Positions 10,613 through 22,492 of a stretch of DNA of 64,000 bases are shown here, piece by piece. Numbering within the stretch: position 1 is the stretch's first letter; every line of letters begins with the position of its first letter. A program made the position numbers and the translations under genes. The DNA comes from Tubiluchus corallicola. Taxonomy: Eukaryota > Priapulida > Priapulimorpha > Priapulimorphida > Tubiluchidae. The stretch is from the NCBI GenBank assembly GCA_030141605.1, contig JAQGDQ010000004.1, positions 1,364,001-1,428,000 on the forward strand, written 5' to 3'. The notes below the pieces were generated by a model. The model searched no databases. It was not told the origin of the DNA and saw nothing but the letters and a program-made list of their open reading frames with translations.

Positions 10613-13470
10613 CATTAGACTTTGGCTACCTGCTTGTTTGTGGTCTGGAACAAACTATATCATCAACCAGGAATCATAGATTTTGGCAACAGTATGCACA
10701 ATTGCGATTCTTCTAGAAAAGTATGTGCTTTGCTCTTAAAAATTGTAATCAATTTTGCCGCTTGCCACATTGTGGGGCGAATAGACTGGAAAAAATGACA
10801 TTCAACAAGGCAGACAGGAATGTGATCCATACAGGCGATAATAATTTTATCAGGATAACAGGTATACCAGGGAAGCTTCCAGCAGAAGTTTTTTGCATTC
10901 TTTATAACCTTTTCCCCTTCCCAAGTTTAGATGGCTCATTTTGAGTCATTTACCACTTGTATATATTGACCGGTACATAGTGGTAGTAAGTCACACCACT
11001 CAGCTGCCCAGGATCTAGCAACTCAATAAAATGTTGTTTAAATTATTATCTATCAGTTCTTCATGTAACGCAACACACCTTACCATTTGTCCCAACAACG
11101 CCCAACGACTATCAATCTTTTTAGAATACTGCCTCATCTAGTTCAATAATACGGGGGGGGGACTATGATTATCTAAATTTGTTTTAATTAAACTGACAAG
11201 GGTGCAAATTATTACTAACACGAATTTGTCGATTGTTTTTTTACTTCGTTTCTGCCACACATAACAAGTTCTAACGCTGCACGAGGAGCTAATTGTTCAA
11301 ATCCAATTACGAAGTTGTACACCTTTGTCGTTAAACGCTACTGTGAACGGTGCATGGTTTAAGGGTAAGAGTAAATTTTGGTTTTGGTTTTCTTGTACAC
11401 GTGCATGTCTATTTCGTAATCACTAGCCAATTAAAGGAATGTTTACTAGTTTCAATTGAATAAGATTCACTCCGTTTTCGACTTCTTACTTTTCAGAGAG
11501 TGATATCAACACTGCCGACTCGCTTTAATTGCAAATGTTCGCAAATGTCTCGCGAGATATGGATTTGAATACAAATGTCACTGATGACTTGCAAATTTAA
11601 ATCAGCATTCAGTCAGTTTTTTCGTTAGCGTGATTTACGGTCGAAGAAAGTTAATCAACCGAACACGAAACAGCACAAAAAAACGCAAATCAATATTTTA
11701 ACGTCCAGTATTTGCTTGCTTTTAAATTATCATCGTAATCGCGACATCAGTCATTATTTTCATCTTGGTTATTGTTAACGTCTAGGTTTTCATAACGCTA
11801 ATTTTACTGTTCCCAAAATGACTGGATATCAATGTGGATTTTGTAGCTAGATGAATTTCTTGCACACTATTTAATAACCTGGTCTCAAATTTATTTATCA
11901 ATGATGTCTTAGAGATTTAGATAACGATGTTGAACTGAGGTCTGGTTTAAAGTTGTTAGTTAAAAGTTGTAACAATTTTGAAATCTTATATCATAATTAT
12001 TTCTGATCACCATACAATTACAGTATATTATAAAATTTAATATTAGAATAAGAATAAGAATGTACAGGACTGTATGGTCATTGTTGCCCTCGTATTTAGC
12101 ATTTTAATGTTGTATAATGATGTAGTACTGTCACTGTCCTTTGATGCGAAATAAACGTGTAATACAGTAATTATTGATATCCGACCTCTTTGGCTTCTCT
12201 ATTCTTGTAAGCACCGAAGAAATTTTCCACAAGCATTCTATGAATTTCCTTCTCCGTGTACATGTCTATAAACCCTATTAGGAACTACCTATTTACTTCA
12301 CTCTGTGCGCTCTATCTTCATTTCTTTATACTGCCGCACTCACCAGTTTCTGCATTCAATAACACTCGTGCACTTTATAAAACAATAGCCGATTTTCATT
12401 TTTTGACAGCCCGCGGTTTTTCGGCAATTCCACGCGTTTTGGCTGCCTTGCCACTTGCTGCAAACAGCCTCTTCTAGCTGAGTCACCAACGCGCATTATT
12501 GTTGGCTGTTCATTCCGAGAATGACAACCCCACACTGTCAAAAATCAAAACAACCTTGATATGATCAAACTTGAGTGACGTTCAAAATTTTACTGTCATT
12601 CTCGTGTCCACACGGTCCTTCAACCTTCAACACTGACAAACTCGAAGATGACAGTGTTTTGAATGACCGTGTGGACGGCCTATTAACAGTGTGTAAAGTA
12701 TGTAAGTGGTCTTACCCATGAAACACGTGAAGTAGTTAAAAAAGTTCTTACGTCACCTTTTAACTCTTTGCAAAGTAAGCGACTAAAATAGGCATAAAAG
12801 TCGGTGCCTATCCTGTGTTTCTGTTGCATTCGCATTAAAACCAGACGTAGACTCAAAATCATATCGGACATGGGTCCGCACTAGATCAACTTCAGCTACA
12901 ACTTAACTCATTATTTTATTCCTACCTAGCTCCCATTTAACATCCATCCTATTCCATTTCAATGTTTTACAAAGTTATTCAGCAATGCAATTTTATGAGT
13001 TAAGGTTTATTTTTATGAAGTTAGGCAATCTGTGCTTAATGAAAAACGCAAAATTTATATAAAACTTTTCGAGTGCACATAAATCGCAAATATGAAACGT
13101 AAATAGTTTGCGAATTAGGCGGTTATTGAACCTAGAACTTTGCCTTTTTAAACTTCTACTTTTTTGAAATAGTTCGCTTTTGCATTTACAATTAAATATT
13201 ATACTACACAATTGCTGATTTATGTCTCATTAATTTGTAATATCGAATATTTAACGTACATAGTTTGCACTAACCATTTGATGGTTTAATATTTTCCAAA
13301 AAAACAATAATGTGTATGTATTGTTGATAGCGGTGTAGGTATCACGCTAGTGCTGGTGGTACGGTGGTGAAAAGTGGTGGCTTATGTTAGATTAGTGAAT
13401 GAAAGTTAATGGCATTCTCGTATGAGATGTGATTCTCGACATGTAGGTTTTGATTTTTTCATCTTCAAGT
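10613..13470. other. Intergenic stretch, largely featureless
   Basis: I find no convincing gene. It holds a G-run near 11152-11160, a LINE-tail-like GCGAAATAAA at about 12147-12156, and the imperfect hairpin at 12606-12676. Confidence 0.4.
12606..12676. repeat. Imperfect long hairpin / MITE core
   Basis: GTCCACACGGTC..TTCAA.AACACTG is mirrored by CAGTGTTTTGAATGACCGTGTGGAC after a short spacer, giving a 71-bp foldback. It resembles the core of a small inverted-repeat element. No target duplication was identified. Confidence 0.5.
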
Positions 13471-13990
13471 AATAGACCATGTCGAAGACCGCCATAATAG
13501 GTTGTATGAATTTTTGTTTGACACTCGCTTTGTGCTGTTTCTTTCACCTCACTTATTCAAGGGCCGCGAGGATGGTGATTTTTTATCAATTGCTCGTGAG
13601 ACTGAACTCGAAAAATCAATTATAAGAGTTCATGCGCTTCGTTCTGCATTCCGTCACATAACTGTTTTTTCCTCTGTCGAGCTTAATCATCTCAGTCTGG
13701 AGCGGTGCTAGATGCCATCTTATCTCACCCATCTCTCAAATCGTGGCTTTGGGAGATTGAATGTAGACTGCAAATACTTGCTTGTGCACCCTTACACAGT
13801 TAACCCTTGCAGGTGTCACTGCCATATCTCAAGGTCTTGTTCAGGTTATGAAAGAATCCAATCAAATTCTTTGCCGGAAGAAATTTGCCGGACTAATCAA
13901 TGCAAAGCTTCCACTAGTCAGATATTCCCACCATTTGGGCGTCTTAGTTCAAGTCACCCAAGTTATTACAGCACAGCCACGCAGTAGATA
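13471..13990 (+). CDS. Unidentified coding-like blocks (possible gene fragment or pseudogene)
   Basis: Three adjacent stretches look protein-coding on the plus strand. Block A (from a ttcaag acceptor at about 13470) encodes a hydrophilic-aromatic segment with VEDRHNRLYEFLFDTRF, FKGREDGDF and ETELEKSIIRVHALRSAFRH. Block B (about 13697-13770, another frame) reads SGAVLDAILSHPSLKSWLWE. Block C (13811-13988, after an acceptor ccttgcag) reads VTAISQGLVQVMKESNQ, RKKFAGLINAKLPLVRYSHH and stops at TAG. B to C could be a 50-bp phase-1 intron; A to B needs a frameshift or an impossibly short intron. I do not recognise the family. Composition and continuity suggest real coding ancestry, possibly decayed. 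Confidence 0.35.
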
Positions 13991-14407
13991 GTGAATGACA
14001 AAGTTTCAAAGATAACGATAAAGTGAAAACTAGGGCACACTGCTCAATCGCGCTTGAGCAAAATGCAATGGATCAGGTACAGTACAGTCAGGTGACAATT
14101 AGTGATAGCACTAAGTCTTGATAACACCATATGCATTGGTTAGACACAGTTGAGCGTAATAATCTACAAGCATTGACATGGAGTTTCGGCTTTTTTGATA
14201 CAGTCAGTTTGGTCAAAAACAGTTAAATACAGGCGAATTTTGATACGTGTTTGCCACAGTTTTCTTTGGACATAGGTAAATTTAGTTAATTTTCATCTTA
14301 GTGTCTGTTGGACACAAGGCACAAGGAATATTAGGCGCAGGTCAATGAACATTTATACAATAATAACAACAACAATAGATTACAACAACAAGAACAACGA
14401 CAAAAAT

Positions 14408-14468
14408 AGTGGTGGTGGTGGTGGTGGTGGTGGTGGTGGTGGTGGTGGTGGTGGTGGTGGTGGTGGTG

Positions 14469-14504
<36 letters not shown>

Positions 14505-14507
14505 GTT

Positions 14508-14582
<75 letters not shown>
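14408..14582. repeat. Compound trinucleotide microsatellite (GGT)n(AGT)n
   Basis: There are about 23 GGT units, then about 34 AGT units with one TGT interruption. The long poly-Gly, Ser, Val and Tyr reading frames here are artefacts of the repeat. Confidence 0.98.
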
Positions 14583-14689
14583 ACCTTTATTTGAAGTCAG
14601 CTTTAAATTTAACAGACAACACACGAGGTTTTTGTTTTGTCCGGCCAATTATCACCAGTCAGGCAAGGTATTATTTTTTAAAGGCTTTA

Positions 14690-14766
14690 GTATAACCTAG
14701 CCGCGGTATCGAACACACGACCGCCAAATGGAAAACAGACACATTACCCATCAGACTATGTGGTGT
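14690..14766 (-). repeat. tRNA-like SINE head remnant
   Basis: On the minus strand TAGTCTGATGGGTAATGTG resembles a Pol III A box and GTGTTCGATACC, about 35 nt later, resembles a B box. Between them is a degenerate anticodon-arm region. Stems do not pair well enough for a functional tRNA. Inference only. Confidence 0.35.
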
Positions 14767-15239
14767 CGTAGAATGTGTTTTAATTATGAAATTCACAACG
14801 CTGGAAGAATGACACTTCAATTTTAGGATTTCTTACGTATCTGTACCTTTACATATGCATTCTGTAAGCACCACGTTAGATGACCCTATTTCACGTTTCT
14901 GAGTTCTAACCATAGATGTTTTAACTCGTTTTAGGCTACTATGTTATTTAGTTTTGTATACTTGTATTTTTTCCTGTGAAGTAACGGTAACAACACTGAC
15001 GGCGTCTCAAAATTTAAATCTTACTAGAAGTACTTGGGCAAATTTTAGCGAACGGCTGTGTTTTGCCTTTAATGTAGAAATCTTAGCATTATTTGTTACT
15101 TTCTGGCAAAACACAAATTTCTAATAACTACCATTAAGTTAAAATGAAACTGATGTTATAGAAACACACATGTACACCTTTATTGTCCTATACATGTATG
15201 CACTTATTGTCGTCTAATATTTACGCGTGTATTACGTTT

Positions 15240-15440
15240 TTTGTCGAAATTTCAGTTTGTAGGACAGTATGTGCCGTGTGTCCAGACGTCTCTGTACCCA
15301 ATGTGCCGCCTGTCCTAAACTATCTGTGGTCAATACGCCTTGTGTCGAAATTTACATGTGTCCAAACGTGCCTGTGTACAAAGTAAATGTGTCTAACGTT
15401 CCGTGTGCCTAAATGTCCATGTGACAAAAAGTGTGTAATG
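15240..15440. repeat. Degenerate word-repeat tract (TGTGTCNNAACGTGCC-like)
   Basis: Variants such as TGTGCCGTGTGTCCAGACG, TGTGTCCAAACGTGCC and CGTGTGCCTAAATGTCC follow one another. A related word (GTGTCTGTTGGACACAAGG) occurs about 1 kb upstream near 14300 in opposite sense, so this may be one end of an element. Boundaries not found. Confidence 0.4.
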
Positions 15441-16175
15441 AACAAGCATAGTTATTAGCAGCAGCTAGCCACATTTGACCAGATATGGTCAAGTCTAAAC
15501 ACGGCGCTATGATCACTTGCATGACGCTGACTTGTGACTGGAAAATATTACGCAGAAGTGGCTAAGAAAATATCGAAAATTCGTATCGCGCTCGGATTGG
15601 TTGAAGCCATACTTATCTTTATAAATCGACAATTTAATCTTGTCTAGAATATTGCAGGCACATATGGGCTGGTGCCACTTCGTTACCTTCAATTCGTTAC
15701 CATTTGCCAGATGACAAAATCGCATTGTGTCAGTGTGGCTGGAGCTAATAAATGTCAACGCAGGAGTGCCTTACTCATCGAAGATCAGTTGTTACATTAA
15801 TCGCCTTTATCACTATATTTTTTGTAGATGTTCTTTTGAGTTTTTATTAATAGTTCTTAAACATTATCAGTTAGCAACGCTATCAGTTATTACAGCTTTT
15901 TAGTAATACTCGTTTTTATGCGTCTTCCATAGACTTACCTTTGATATTCATATGTACAGAACGGCTGCTTCTAAATCTAGTTTTCCCTCTGTCTTTATGT
16001 TTGGAATTCTTTACCAGAAAATTGTTTCCCTGAAAACTAAATCGAAGCTCATCCATTTCAAGAAGAACTTTAACGGATACCTCATATTACTAGCAAATAA
16101 GTTATACACATCCTCAGCTGGGACGATTTGTTAAAAAATTACATTGCTTTAATCGAGTTTAAACGAACATAAAAA

Positions 16176-16181
16176 TTTATT
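16176..16181 (-). terminator. Polyadenylation signal AATAAA for the GPCR gene
   Basis: TTTATT on the plus strand is AATAAA on the minus strand, about 62 nt beyond the stop codon of the receptor, a normal position for a short 3' untranslated region. Confidence 0.55.
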
Positions 16182-16242
16182 AATAAAATATCAAAAATAA
16201 GCAAATCTGTCAAATGAAAAAACAAACAAACACATGCTTGTG

Positions 16243-17517
16243 TTATGAAATATTGTTATGATAATTCGTTATGTTTTCGTATGGGTTATCACGGATTACA
16301 TAATTCTGAGCTTTGTTAAAACGCCATTGTTGCTGCGACGTCTTGCCCTTCGCATGTTCAGATAAGTTTAGAAGAGTATTCTCAGCACTACTGCTGCTTC
16401 TCTTACTGATTTCAACACTTATATCAGGACTTGCATTTTGTTCAGGACATTTATGAATCTCTATAGCTGGTGTATAGTCACACATGCTCGTCCCGTACCA
16501 ACTCTTTCTGGCAAAAGTCCGAGAAAATATCGTTTCCTCGGGTTTCAAAAAGCACAGCATTTTTAAGAACAGAAACCGGAACCTTCTGCCAAATATGAAA
16601 TATATAATAAAGTTAACGGAAGAGTTGAATGTGACCATAAAATTGCTGAGCTGGACTATGATAATGTGGTTGTACCGGTAGCCGGCGACTTCCATAACGC
16701 TGATCACCATGGCGCCTGTGTTACATACAATGAATATGATAACTATACAAATGAGCATCATGGCTGTGTGCATTTCTTTTTCTTGCCACCGAGACATCTT
16801 CTGGCGATCTTTGTAAGCTTTCCTCACACGTCTGATAATCAGTAAATTAAAAACAGTAAGCACCAAAAAGGGTAAGAAGTACATAATTGGCAGATACAAC
16901 CAAACATAGTAAATCTCGACGTACAGTTCGTTGCGCCTGAGCTCTGACTTGTCATACCAGTAACGCGTGGAATTACCAGTATGGTCTAACAACACATCCA
17001 CTTCCCAAAAACGTGGCATATTGTAAATGAATGATAAAATAAAGACAACTGAAATGACATATTTTGCTCGTTTTATTGTACACATAGATCTTGCTTGCAA
17101 AGGATGACATATAGCGATGTAACGTTCGATGGTGACGGAAACCGTCGCCCATATGGAACCAGTTTGCGAAAACAAGGCAATGGGGTACAGAAACTTGATG
17201 ATGTATGGATAATTTGATATAAATCGCTTCATGTGTCCAGTATGAGCGTAAATGGATGGAATACTGAAGACCAAGATAGCAGTTACAATAAGTGTGGTGT
17301 CGTACACGCCTAGTGCACAGAGGTAGAAATTAATGGATGATCTCATCTCTTTTCTGCAGAGGATAATTAACGAAAAGATGTTTCCCATGATGCCTAATAT
17401 ACCTACAATGATCATCAGCACGCCACTGACAATGAAATCGGTGAAGATGTCATTAGTTGTTGGGTCAAGTGACTTGCAGTCCGTGCAGTTCGTGTCCTCA
17501 CTGTAATTAACTTCCAT
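16243..17517 (-). CDS. FMRFamide-receptor-like class A neuropeptide GPCR
   Basis: A 424-aa seven-transmembrane receptor in one uninterrupted exon. The extracellular N-terminus carries N-glycosylation sites (NYS, NCT). TM1 has the GN pair near residue 45, TM3 ends in ERYIAICHPLQARS (ERY at 131-133) as in invertebrate FMRFamide receptors, and ECL2-TM5 shows ELRRNELYVEIYYVWLYLP and FNLLIIRRVRKA, also typical of that group. TM6 is EKEMHTAMMLICIVII and TM7 has NFIIY in place of NPxxY. The start is the ATG at 17517; the open frame extends nine codons further only to a GTG, with an upstream stop. The usual TM3-ECL2 cysteine pair is not evident. Gq or Gi peptide signalling is expected; the ligand is unknown. 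Confidence 0.92.
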   Translation of the reverse strand: MEVNYSEDTNCTDCKSLDPTTNDIFTDFIVSGVLMIIVGILGIMGNIFSLIILCRKEMRSSINFYLCALGVYDTTLIVTAILVFSIPSIYAHTGHMKRFISNYPYIIKFLYPIALFSQTGSIWATVSVTIERYIAICHPLQARSMCTIKRAKYVISVVFILSFIYNMPRFWEVDVLLDHTGNSTRYWYDKSELRRNELYVEIYYVWLYLPIMYFLPFLVLTVFNLLIIRRVRKAYKDRQKMSRWQEKEMHTAMMLICIVIIFIVCNTGAMVISVMEVAGYRYNHIIIVQLSNFMVTFNSSVNFIIYFIFGRRFRFLFLKMLCFLKPEETIFSRTFARKSWYGTSMCDYTPAIEIHKCPEQNASPDISVEISKRSSSSAENTLLNLSEHAKGKTSQQQWRFNKAQNYVIRDNPYENITNYHNNIS

Positions 17518-17599
17518 TACTTGTCTTGCATAGCAAGTATTCACACCATTTGCTTCGCTTCCTCACACAAGTGCTTACCGCATTTTCTCTAGACACCTA

Positions 17600-20500
17600 G
17601 AAGAAAAATAATCGGTTTAAGAGACTATTAAGTGTTATGCAGGATTACTTTACCTGCGCTGTGTCGAGAGAACTTTCTACATCACTTGCTGGAACAAAAT
17701 CGTGTTTTTAATAACATGGAATAAACTTAATGACAGCTTCTTTATTTAAATTTTTGAAGCTAACGGACTGTACCAATAAAAATAACAATTAATTATTAAT
17801 ATCGATTACTTTCGAGACAAATAAACATTTAAATTTGCACGTGTTTTTAGCTAGTGTTAGTAAATGAGAAGCTGCGATATTGCTATGCCTTTTCCTTGAA
17901 ACATTTCACTTGTATTAATTTTTTAGGATTCTAAAGTTGTTTTTTATCTTGCTGACTTTAGGTGCGCCCTTTGAATTTCCACTTCGCTAACTACAAGCTT
18001 GCGACAGCGCGAAGAAACAAGCCTCTTACCCGAAACCGTCTTTCAGCCTTGCATAATTGCTTTAGCTGCACAAAGAATTACGCAAATAATTAGATTTTAC
18101 TTGGTTCATAAGGCGGAAAATAATGTCGTTTTCTTGTTTTGTGGAGTAGTAACAGGATTTGAGGAATGAAGATCAGTGTCATTTTTAGAAAGGTATAGAT
18201 TATCCAAGCCGCAATTCGATAAGTAGTATATACCATTAGAAGGAAAATAATTGGCTCGAGAAAATAGAGGTACTGTATTCAAAGATTGGTTTCCACAAGA
18301 AAGACGATAAATAAGATTATAAACTTATAACTGTAGGTGCCCTGAACTAGTATTAGAAGTTAGTTTAATATTTTAGTCGAAAATATTCTCGCACAAAACA
18401 GCTGTCTGGGACTCAACAAGAGCTTCATTGCTTTGGACACCTATCGAAAATCAGATGGGGCGTGTCTTAATGCGAAAACATCACTTTTAGTTAAGAAGCT
18501 CTATTCTCAAGTCAAACTAACGTTAGTTTAATACATTTTTTGGTTTTCATTTTTTTATTCAGATTTTTCTCGTAAAACAAGTAAAACACCAGCAGCAACA
18601 GTGGCAGCAGCCTTGTAGTGGAATAGCAGTAGAGAAAATTTATGGAAAGGGGTCAGACTTCCCGTGATTGATTCGTGTTACAACGATGGTCAGTTTTAAT
18701 TTCCATTTGTGTTCGATAATACAGAGTAAACTCTCAATCAGTTAAATGAAGTGAAAAAGACCGAGAAAGGCCGGCTCTTGTTTGGTAGGTATAGATTTTG
18801 AGTGAACTGCTGAGAGGTTCTTAAGTTAACGAATTACGTTTAATTACATTAGAATCAATGTTTGTAGCAGTAAAAATTTATTAACTATCTTAAATGTTAT
18901 TAAACATAATGAAATGGGGGCATAAATGCATGCAAGACTTCAAATACAATATTGCTCACGACCTCATAAAATTTTATTAGTGGTCTTTTTTTATCTGCAG
19001 ATTCATAGTGATGAACTGAAATGCGTTTCTTCTTCATTGTGGATTTTGCTTAATCGTATCTATTCATGCCATAAAAAATTATCTTGGAATTATCATAGAA
19101 AACTAGGATTGGAGGGGGCAATGTTCAAAGATTACCAATTCAGACTCTGATAATTGAGAATTGTAATAGAAATGCTTTAACTTTCCTCGACATTGCTAGT
19201 AGATACTTAAAAAACTCTTGATTAGCAGAAGATCTTCACAGCAACAGCGACTTACATGAAACTTACAACATTATACACAGGATCTGTAAGGCTTTTGTAA
19301 ACTTGTTGACGAAATTGTATGGTAAGTTGAGTATGATTTGGCATGCTTTTTCTTCAAAGGACGTTTAGCTAGCGTTTGGAGTAATGTGAGTTAGCCGCTG
19401 AGCTTAATCGAGCATGAGAAATAAACAGCCAATTGGCAAAACTATCTACAGTCGTCCAATAGTCAAAGACCAGCGTTCTTCAGAAACCTCCTGCAGGAAC
19501 ATATATTCAAAGTCCTGAGTTTAGCATTAGTACACTGGAAAGCAGCCCTGTCTGTGGATATCTGGCAATTTGTGTTCTGGAAACATTTATAAAAATTTTC
19601 CGTTTATATGAGGATTTAGGACAAACTGTCCTTGATCTAGAGAAAAATGTTGAGTGAACAGTTTTGACGATTTCTTGTGGAAGTTACAGGCTTCGTCTCC
19701 CTGCAAGTGTGTTTAACAGTTTCACCTGCCCTTCAAGGAAGCGCTTGACTATTTTAGCCTTCCTTGGTGCTGAAATACTGTTACGGTAGTATAGTGAACT
19801 TCAGCGATTGGTGCAGAATCTAACGCCGTCTATACCTTGCTCCACAGTCAAAGAGTTGTAAAAACGCTAATACCCCAGCCATAAAAAAGCATGCCAGTCT
19901 ACTATTTCTTTATAATTACTCGGTTTGTGTAACATACGAGGTTATTACATCGGCGGTTTGGACAAAGGCGTCGCAGTGTTTGATGAAGATGGGTAGCCGA
20001 GAAGGTCATTACAAAGCAATGACTAGTACATGGGATTAAAGGGAGTTGACGTGGAATAAACCGCATAAGCCATGTTCGCAATCATTTAGGATTTTAGGAA
20101 GCGAGCTATTATTGATCATGTGCGTGCTAAACCGATCGATTCACTTGGGAATGACATGCGACGATAAAGCGGCAAATCTTACAAGATTTAATTTTTGAGC
20201 TTTGTCTTCTTCGATGACCATTATTGAACTGCTAGTGTGATGCTTGGATTGATGGTCAAAAAATTAGTCGTTTTGTAATATAGGCTATTCTACATTTCAC
20301 ATTTAACCCAATAAAATCGCTCTACAGAGCATCGCGTTTCGAGTTCGATTTGTTTGTTTGTTTTTTATTTGTTTGTATGGTTTTCACCTGTTTGTGTGCT
20401 TGTGTGTGTGTTTGTTTGCTTATTTGTCGATCTAATCCTAAAATGCCCTTGAGGTTATAAAATGTCTCACATGAGGGGGCAAATGACAGTGTTTCAGATT

Positions 20501-20810
20501 AATCACTTCGAACAAGGTTAGCAACAAGAAATATAAAGTTAAATGTGAAAATGAATATAAAATCACGTAGGTCAAGAAAAATACAATTCCTGCAAATAAT
20601 TTTCTAATGAAAGGATGCATCTGTTGATTTATTCTTGTGTAGTCAACAGGGAAACAATTTTCTTACGAAAGATTGCACGTATATGAAGCCCCGATGGGAG
20701 ATCGGTTTATTATAAGTAGACCCAAGCAGATTGACAATATATGATCTACAGTAAGCAACCGATAGGGGAAAATCAAACACAAGGAAACAGTTTACTTCAG
20801 GCCTTCTTTA
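17600..20810. other. Intergenic stretch, nothing recognised
   Basis: No coding exon, RNA gene or clear mobile element could be supported. The presumed upstream region of the GPCR gene lies at its left end. The higher-GC part near 19400-20250 could be an old transposon but has no diagnostic ends. Confidence 0.4.
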
Positions 20811-20813
20811 CAT

Positions 20814-21069
20814 ATATTATATTATATTATATTATTATATTGTATTGTATTGTATTGTATTGTATTGTATTGTATTGTATTGTATTGTATTGTATTGTAT
20901 TGTATTGTATTGTATTGTATTGTATTGTATTGTATCGTATCGTATCGTATCGTATCGTATCGTATCGTATCGTATCGTATCGTATCGTATAGTATCGTAT
21001 CGTATCGTATCGTATCGTATCGTATCGTATCGTATCGTATCGTATCATATCATATCATATTATATTATA
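20814..21069. repeat. Pentanucleotide satellite with a sharp unit switch (TGTAT to CGTAT)
   Basis: An ATTAT lead-in is followed by about 19 TGTAT units, then about 22 CGTAT units, then CATAT and TATAT variants. The two blocks differ by one base per unit and meet near 20935. A single AGTAT unit interrupts the second block. Confidence 0.98.
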
Positions 21070-22492
21070 AGTATTCAATTAAAAGCTCAAAACTATGAAT
21101 GTTCAATTAAGAAACTAGAACAGGCAGAGGTCAAAGTCATAGTGAAGTTCTATTAATAAAGTATCAACTTACAATGTCTTACCTATACATCACCCAAATT
21201 ATGTCAAGAATTTCTATGGAAAATCTTGGCTTATTCGTAATTAAGTGTCCATCTGGAAGTTATTAACCTGAGCAGATAAGCACTAATTTGCTACGGTTAG
21301 CTTGTGAGTTGCCGTTGATGTATTGTCTGTCATGTGTAATGTCTGGACGGAAACTTCAGGTCTACTAACTTGGTGATTATAGCAATGAAATAAAAATAAA
21401 TTAAACATTATGCACTCTTACTGTAGCGGTTAATTTAAAAGCGTCATTTGCAAATGGAAGCAGAACGAGATTGTGGCCTACAAACTATACGTTATTAAGT
21501 TTCTTCAACAGTAGACTGTTTTGAAAAGAATACTATGGTCCAGTTATAAATTGTAGTGATAAATTTGGAGGTGGGTGTACTGTCCAAACAGTCTGACTTG
21601 GTGGAAATTGGAATCCGAGGGAGACCGCGCTCCCCCCGACTTTGCTGACTAAATGTATTAAGAGCCCTATATATTGTAGCTAGACATAGATTTTTATGTT
21701 TAATCATTGCTTGCAAGACTTGGGCTTATAAAACTAAGAAAATTTCAATAAATAAACATACTTAACATTAGTAAAATGCTCTGCAGGAGAAAAATATGAA
21801 TCAAAATTTTATAATAGTCTGCAGTTTTCCTTTTTTACATTTTGCATTGCTATGCACTGTAGGTTTCGTCAATGACGTAAGCTCAAATGGAGTTCACATC
21901 AAGAACCGTATTAATGCAGATCTATTCATTAAAATTTCATAATAGAATCCATGGACTTTTCCGTGTATACATTTGCGTTAGAAATACATTGCAGCAGTAG
22001 TATAAATTAGCGAAATCATAAAATGATTAACAACCAAGGAAAACGTTTCCTGAACGTGTTGATAATTCACTAATAATTGTTTTATAATATAACCATCTCT
22101 TCTGTTCTAAGTTATTGTAATGAGGAAATTTTTATATGCTTGCAAACTACATTAAAATTGATTTAGAAAGACCAATAGAGAAAATGCATAAGGCTCGTTG
22201 GTAAGATTAACGAATTCCTTGATTAATTAATTAATTAATGATTAATGGAAAGATTAATGAACTGATTCCTGATCACACTGTTCTGTATGTCTCTGAATAC
22301 GATAAAGAAAAGTATGGCAGACAATCGTCACCCTTTTCATGAAGAATTTACATTTTTTCCACCCTATGTATAAGATTAAATGTTTCCTTTTGAAGATCGT
22401 TAAATTTTCATTTCTTTCTACGGCTAACAAAGTATTCAATTGTAGCTAAACACCTTTTCAATCATTGTACTTCGTTTGAATCTAAGAAAACT

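Noticed and set aside
13480-13640. A secreted peptide starting MSKTAIIG with a hydrophobic leader
   Set aside because: It overlaps the more protein-like block A in another frame and runs into a stop after about 50 codons with no fitting donor.
14331-14695. Long reading frames of poly-Gly, Ser, Tyr and Val
   Set aside because: All are translations of the GGT/AGT microsatellite; no flanking splice sites or conserved sequence.
17518-17544. Nine-codon N-terminal extension of the GPCR from a GTG
   Set aside because: Animal genes rarely start at GTG and there is an ATG at 17517; a stop lies just upstream of the extension.
20741-21156. Tyr-Arg-Ile-Val repeat proteins
   Set aside because: The pentamer satellite is open in several frames simply because its unit lacks stops.
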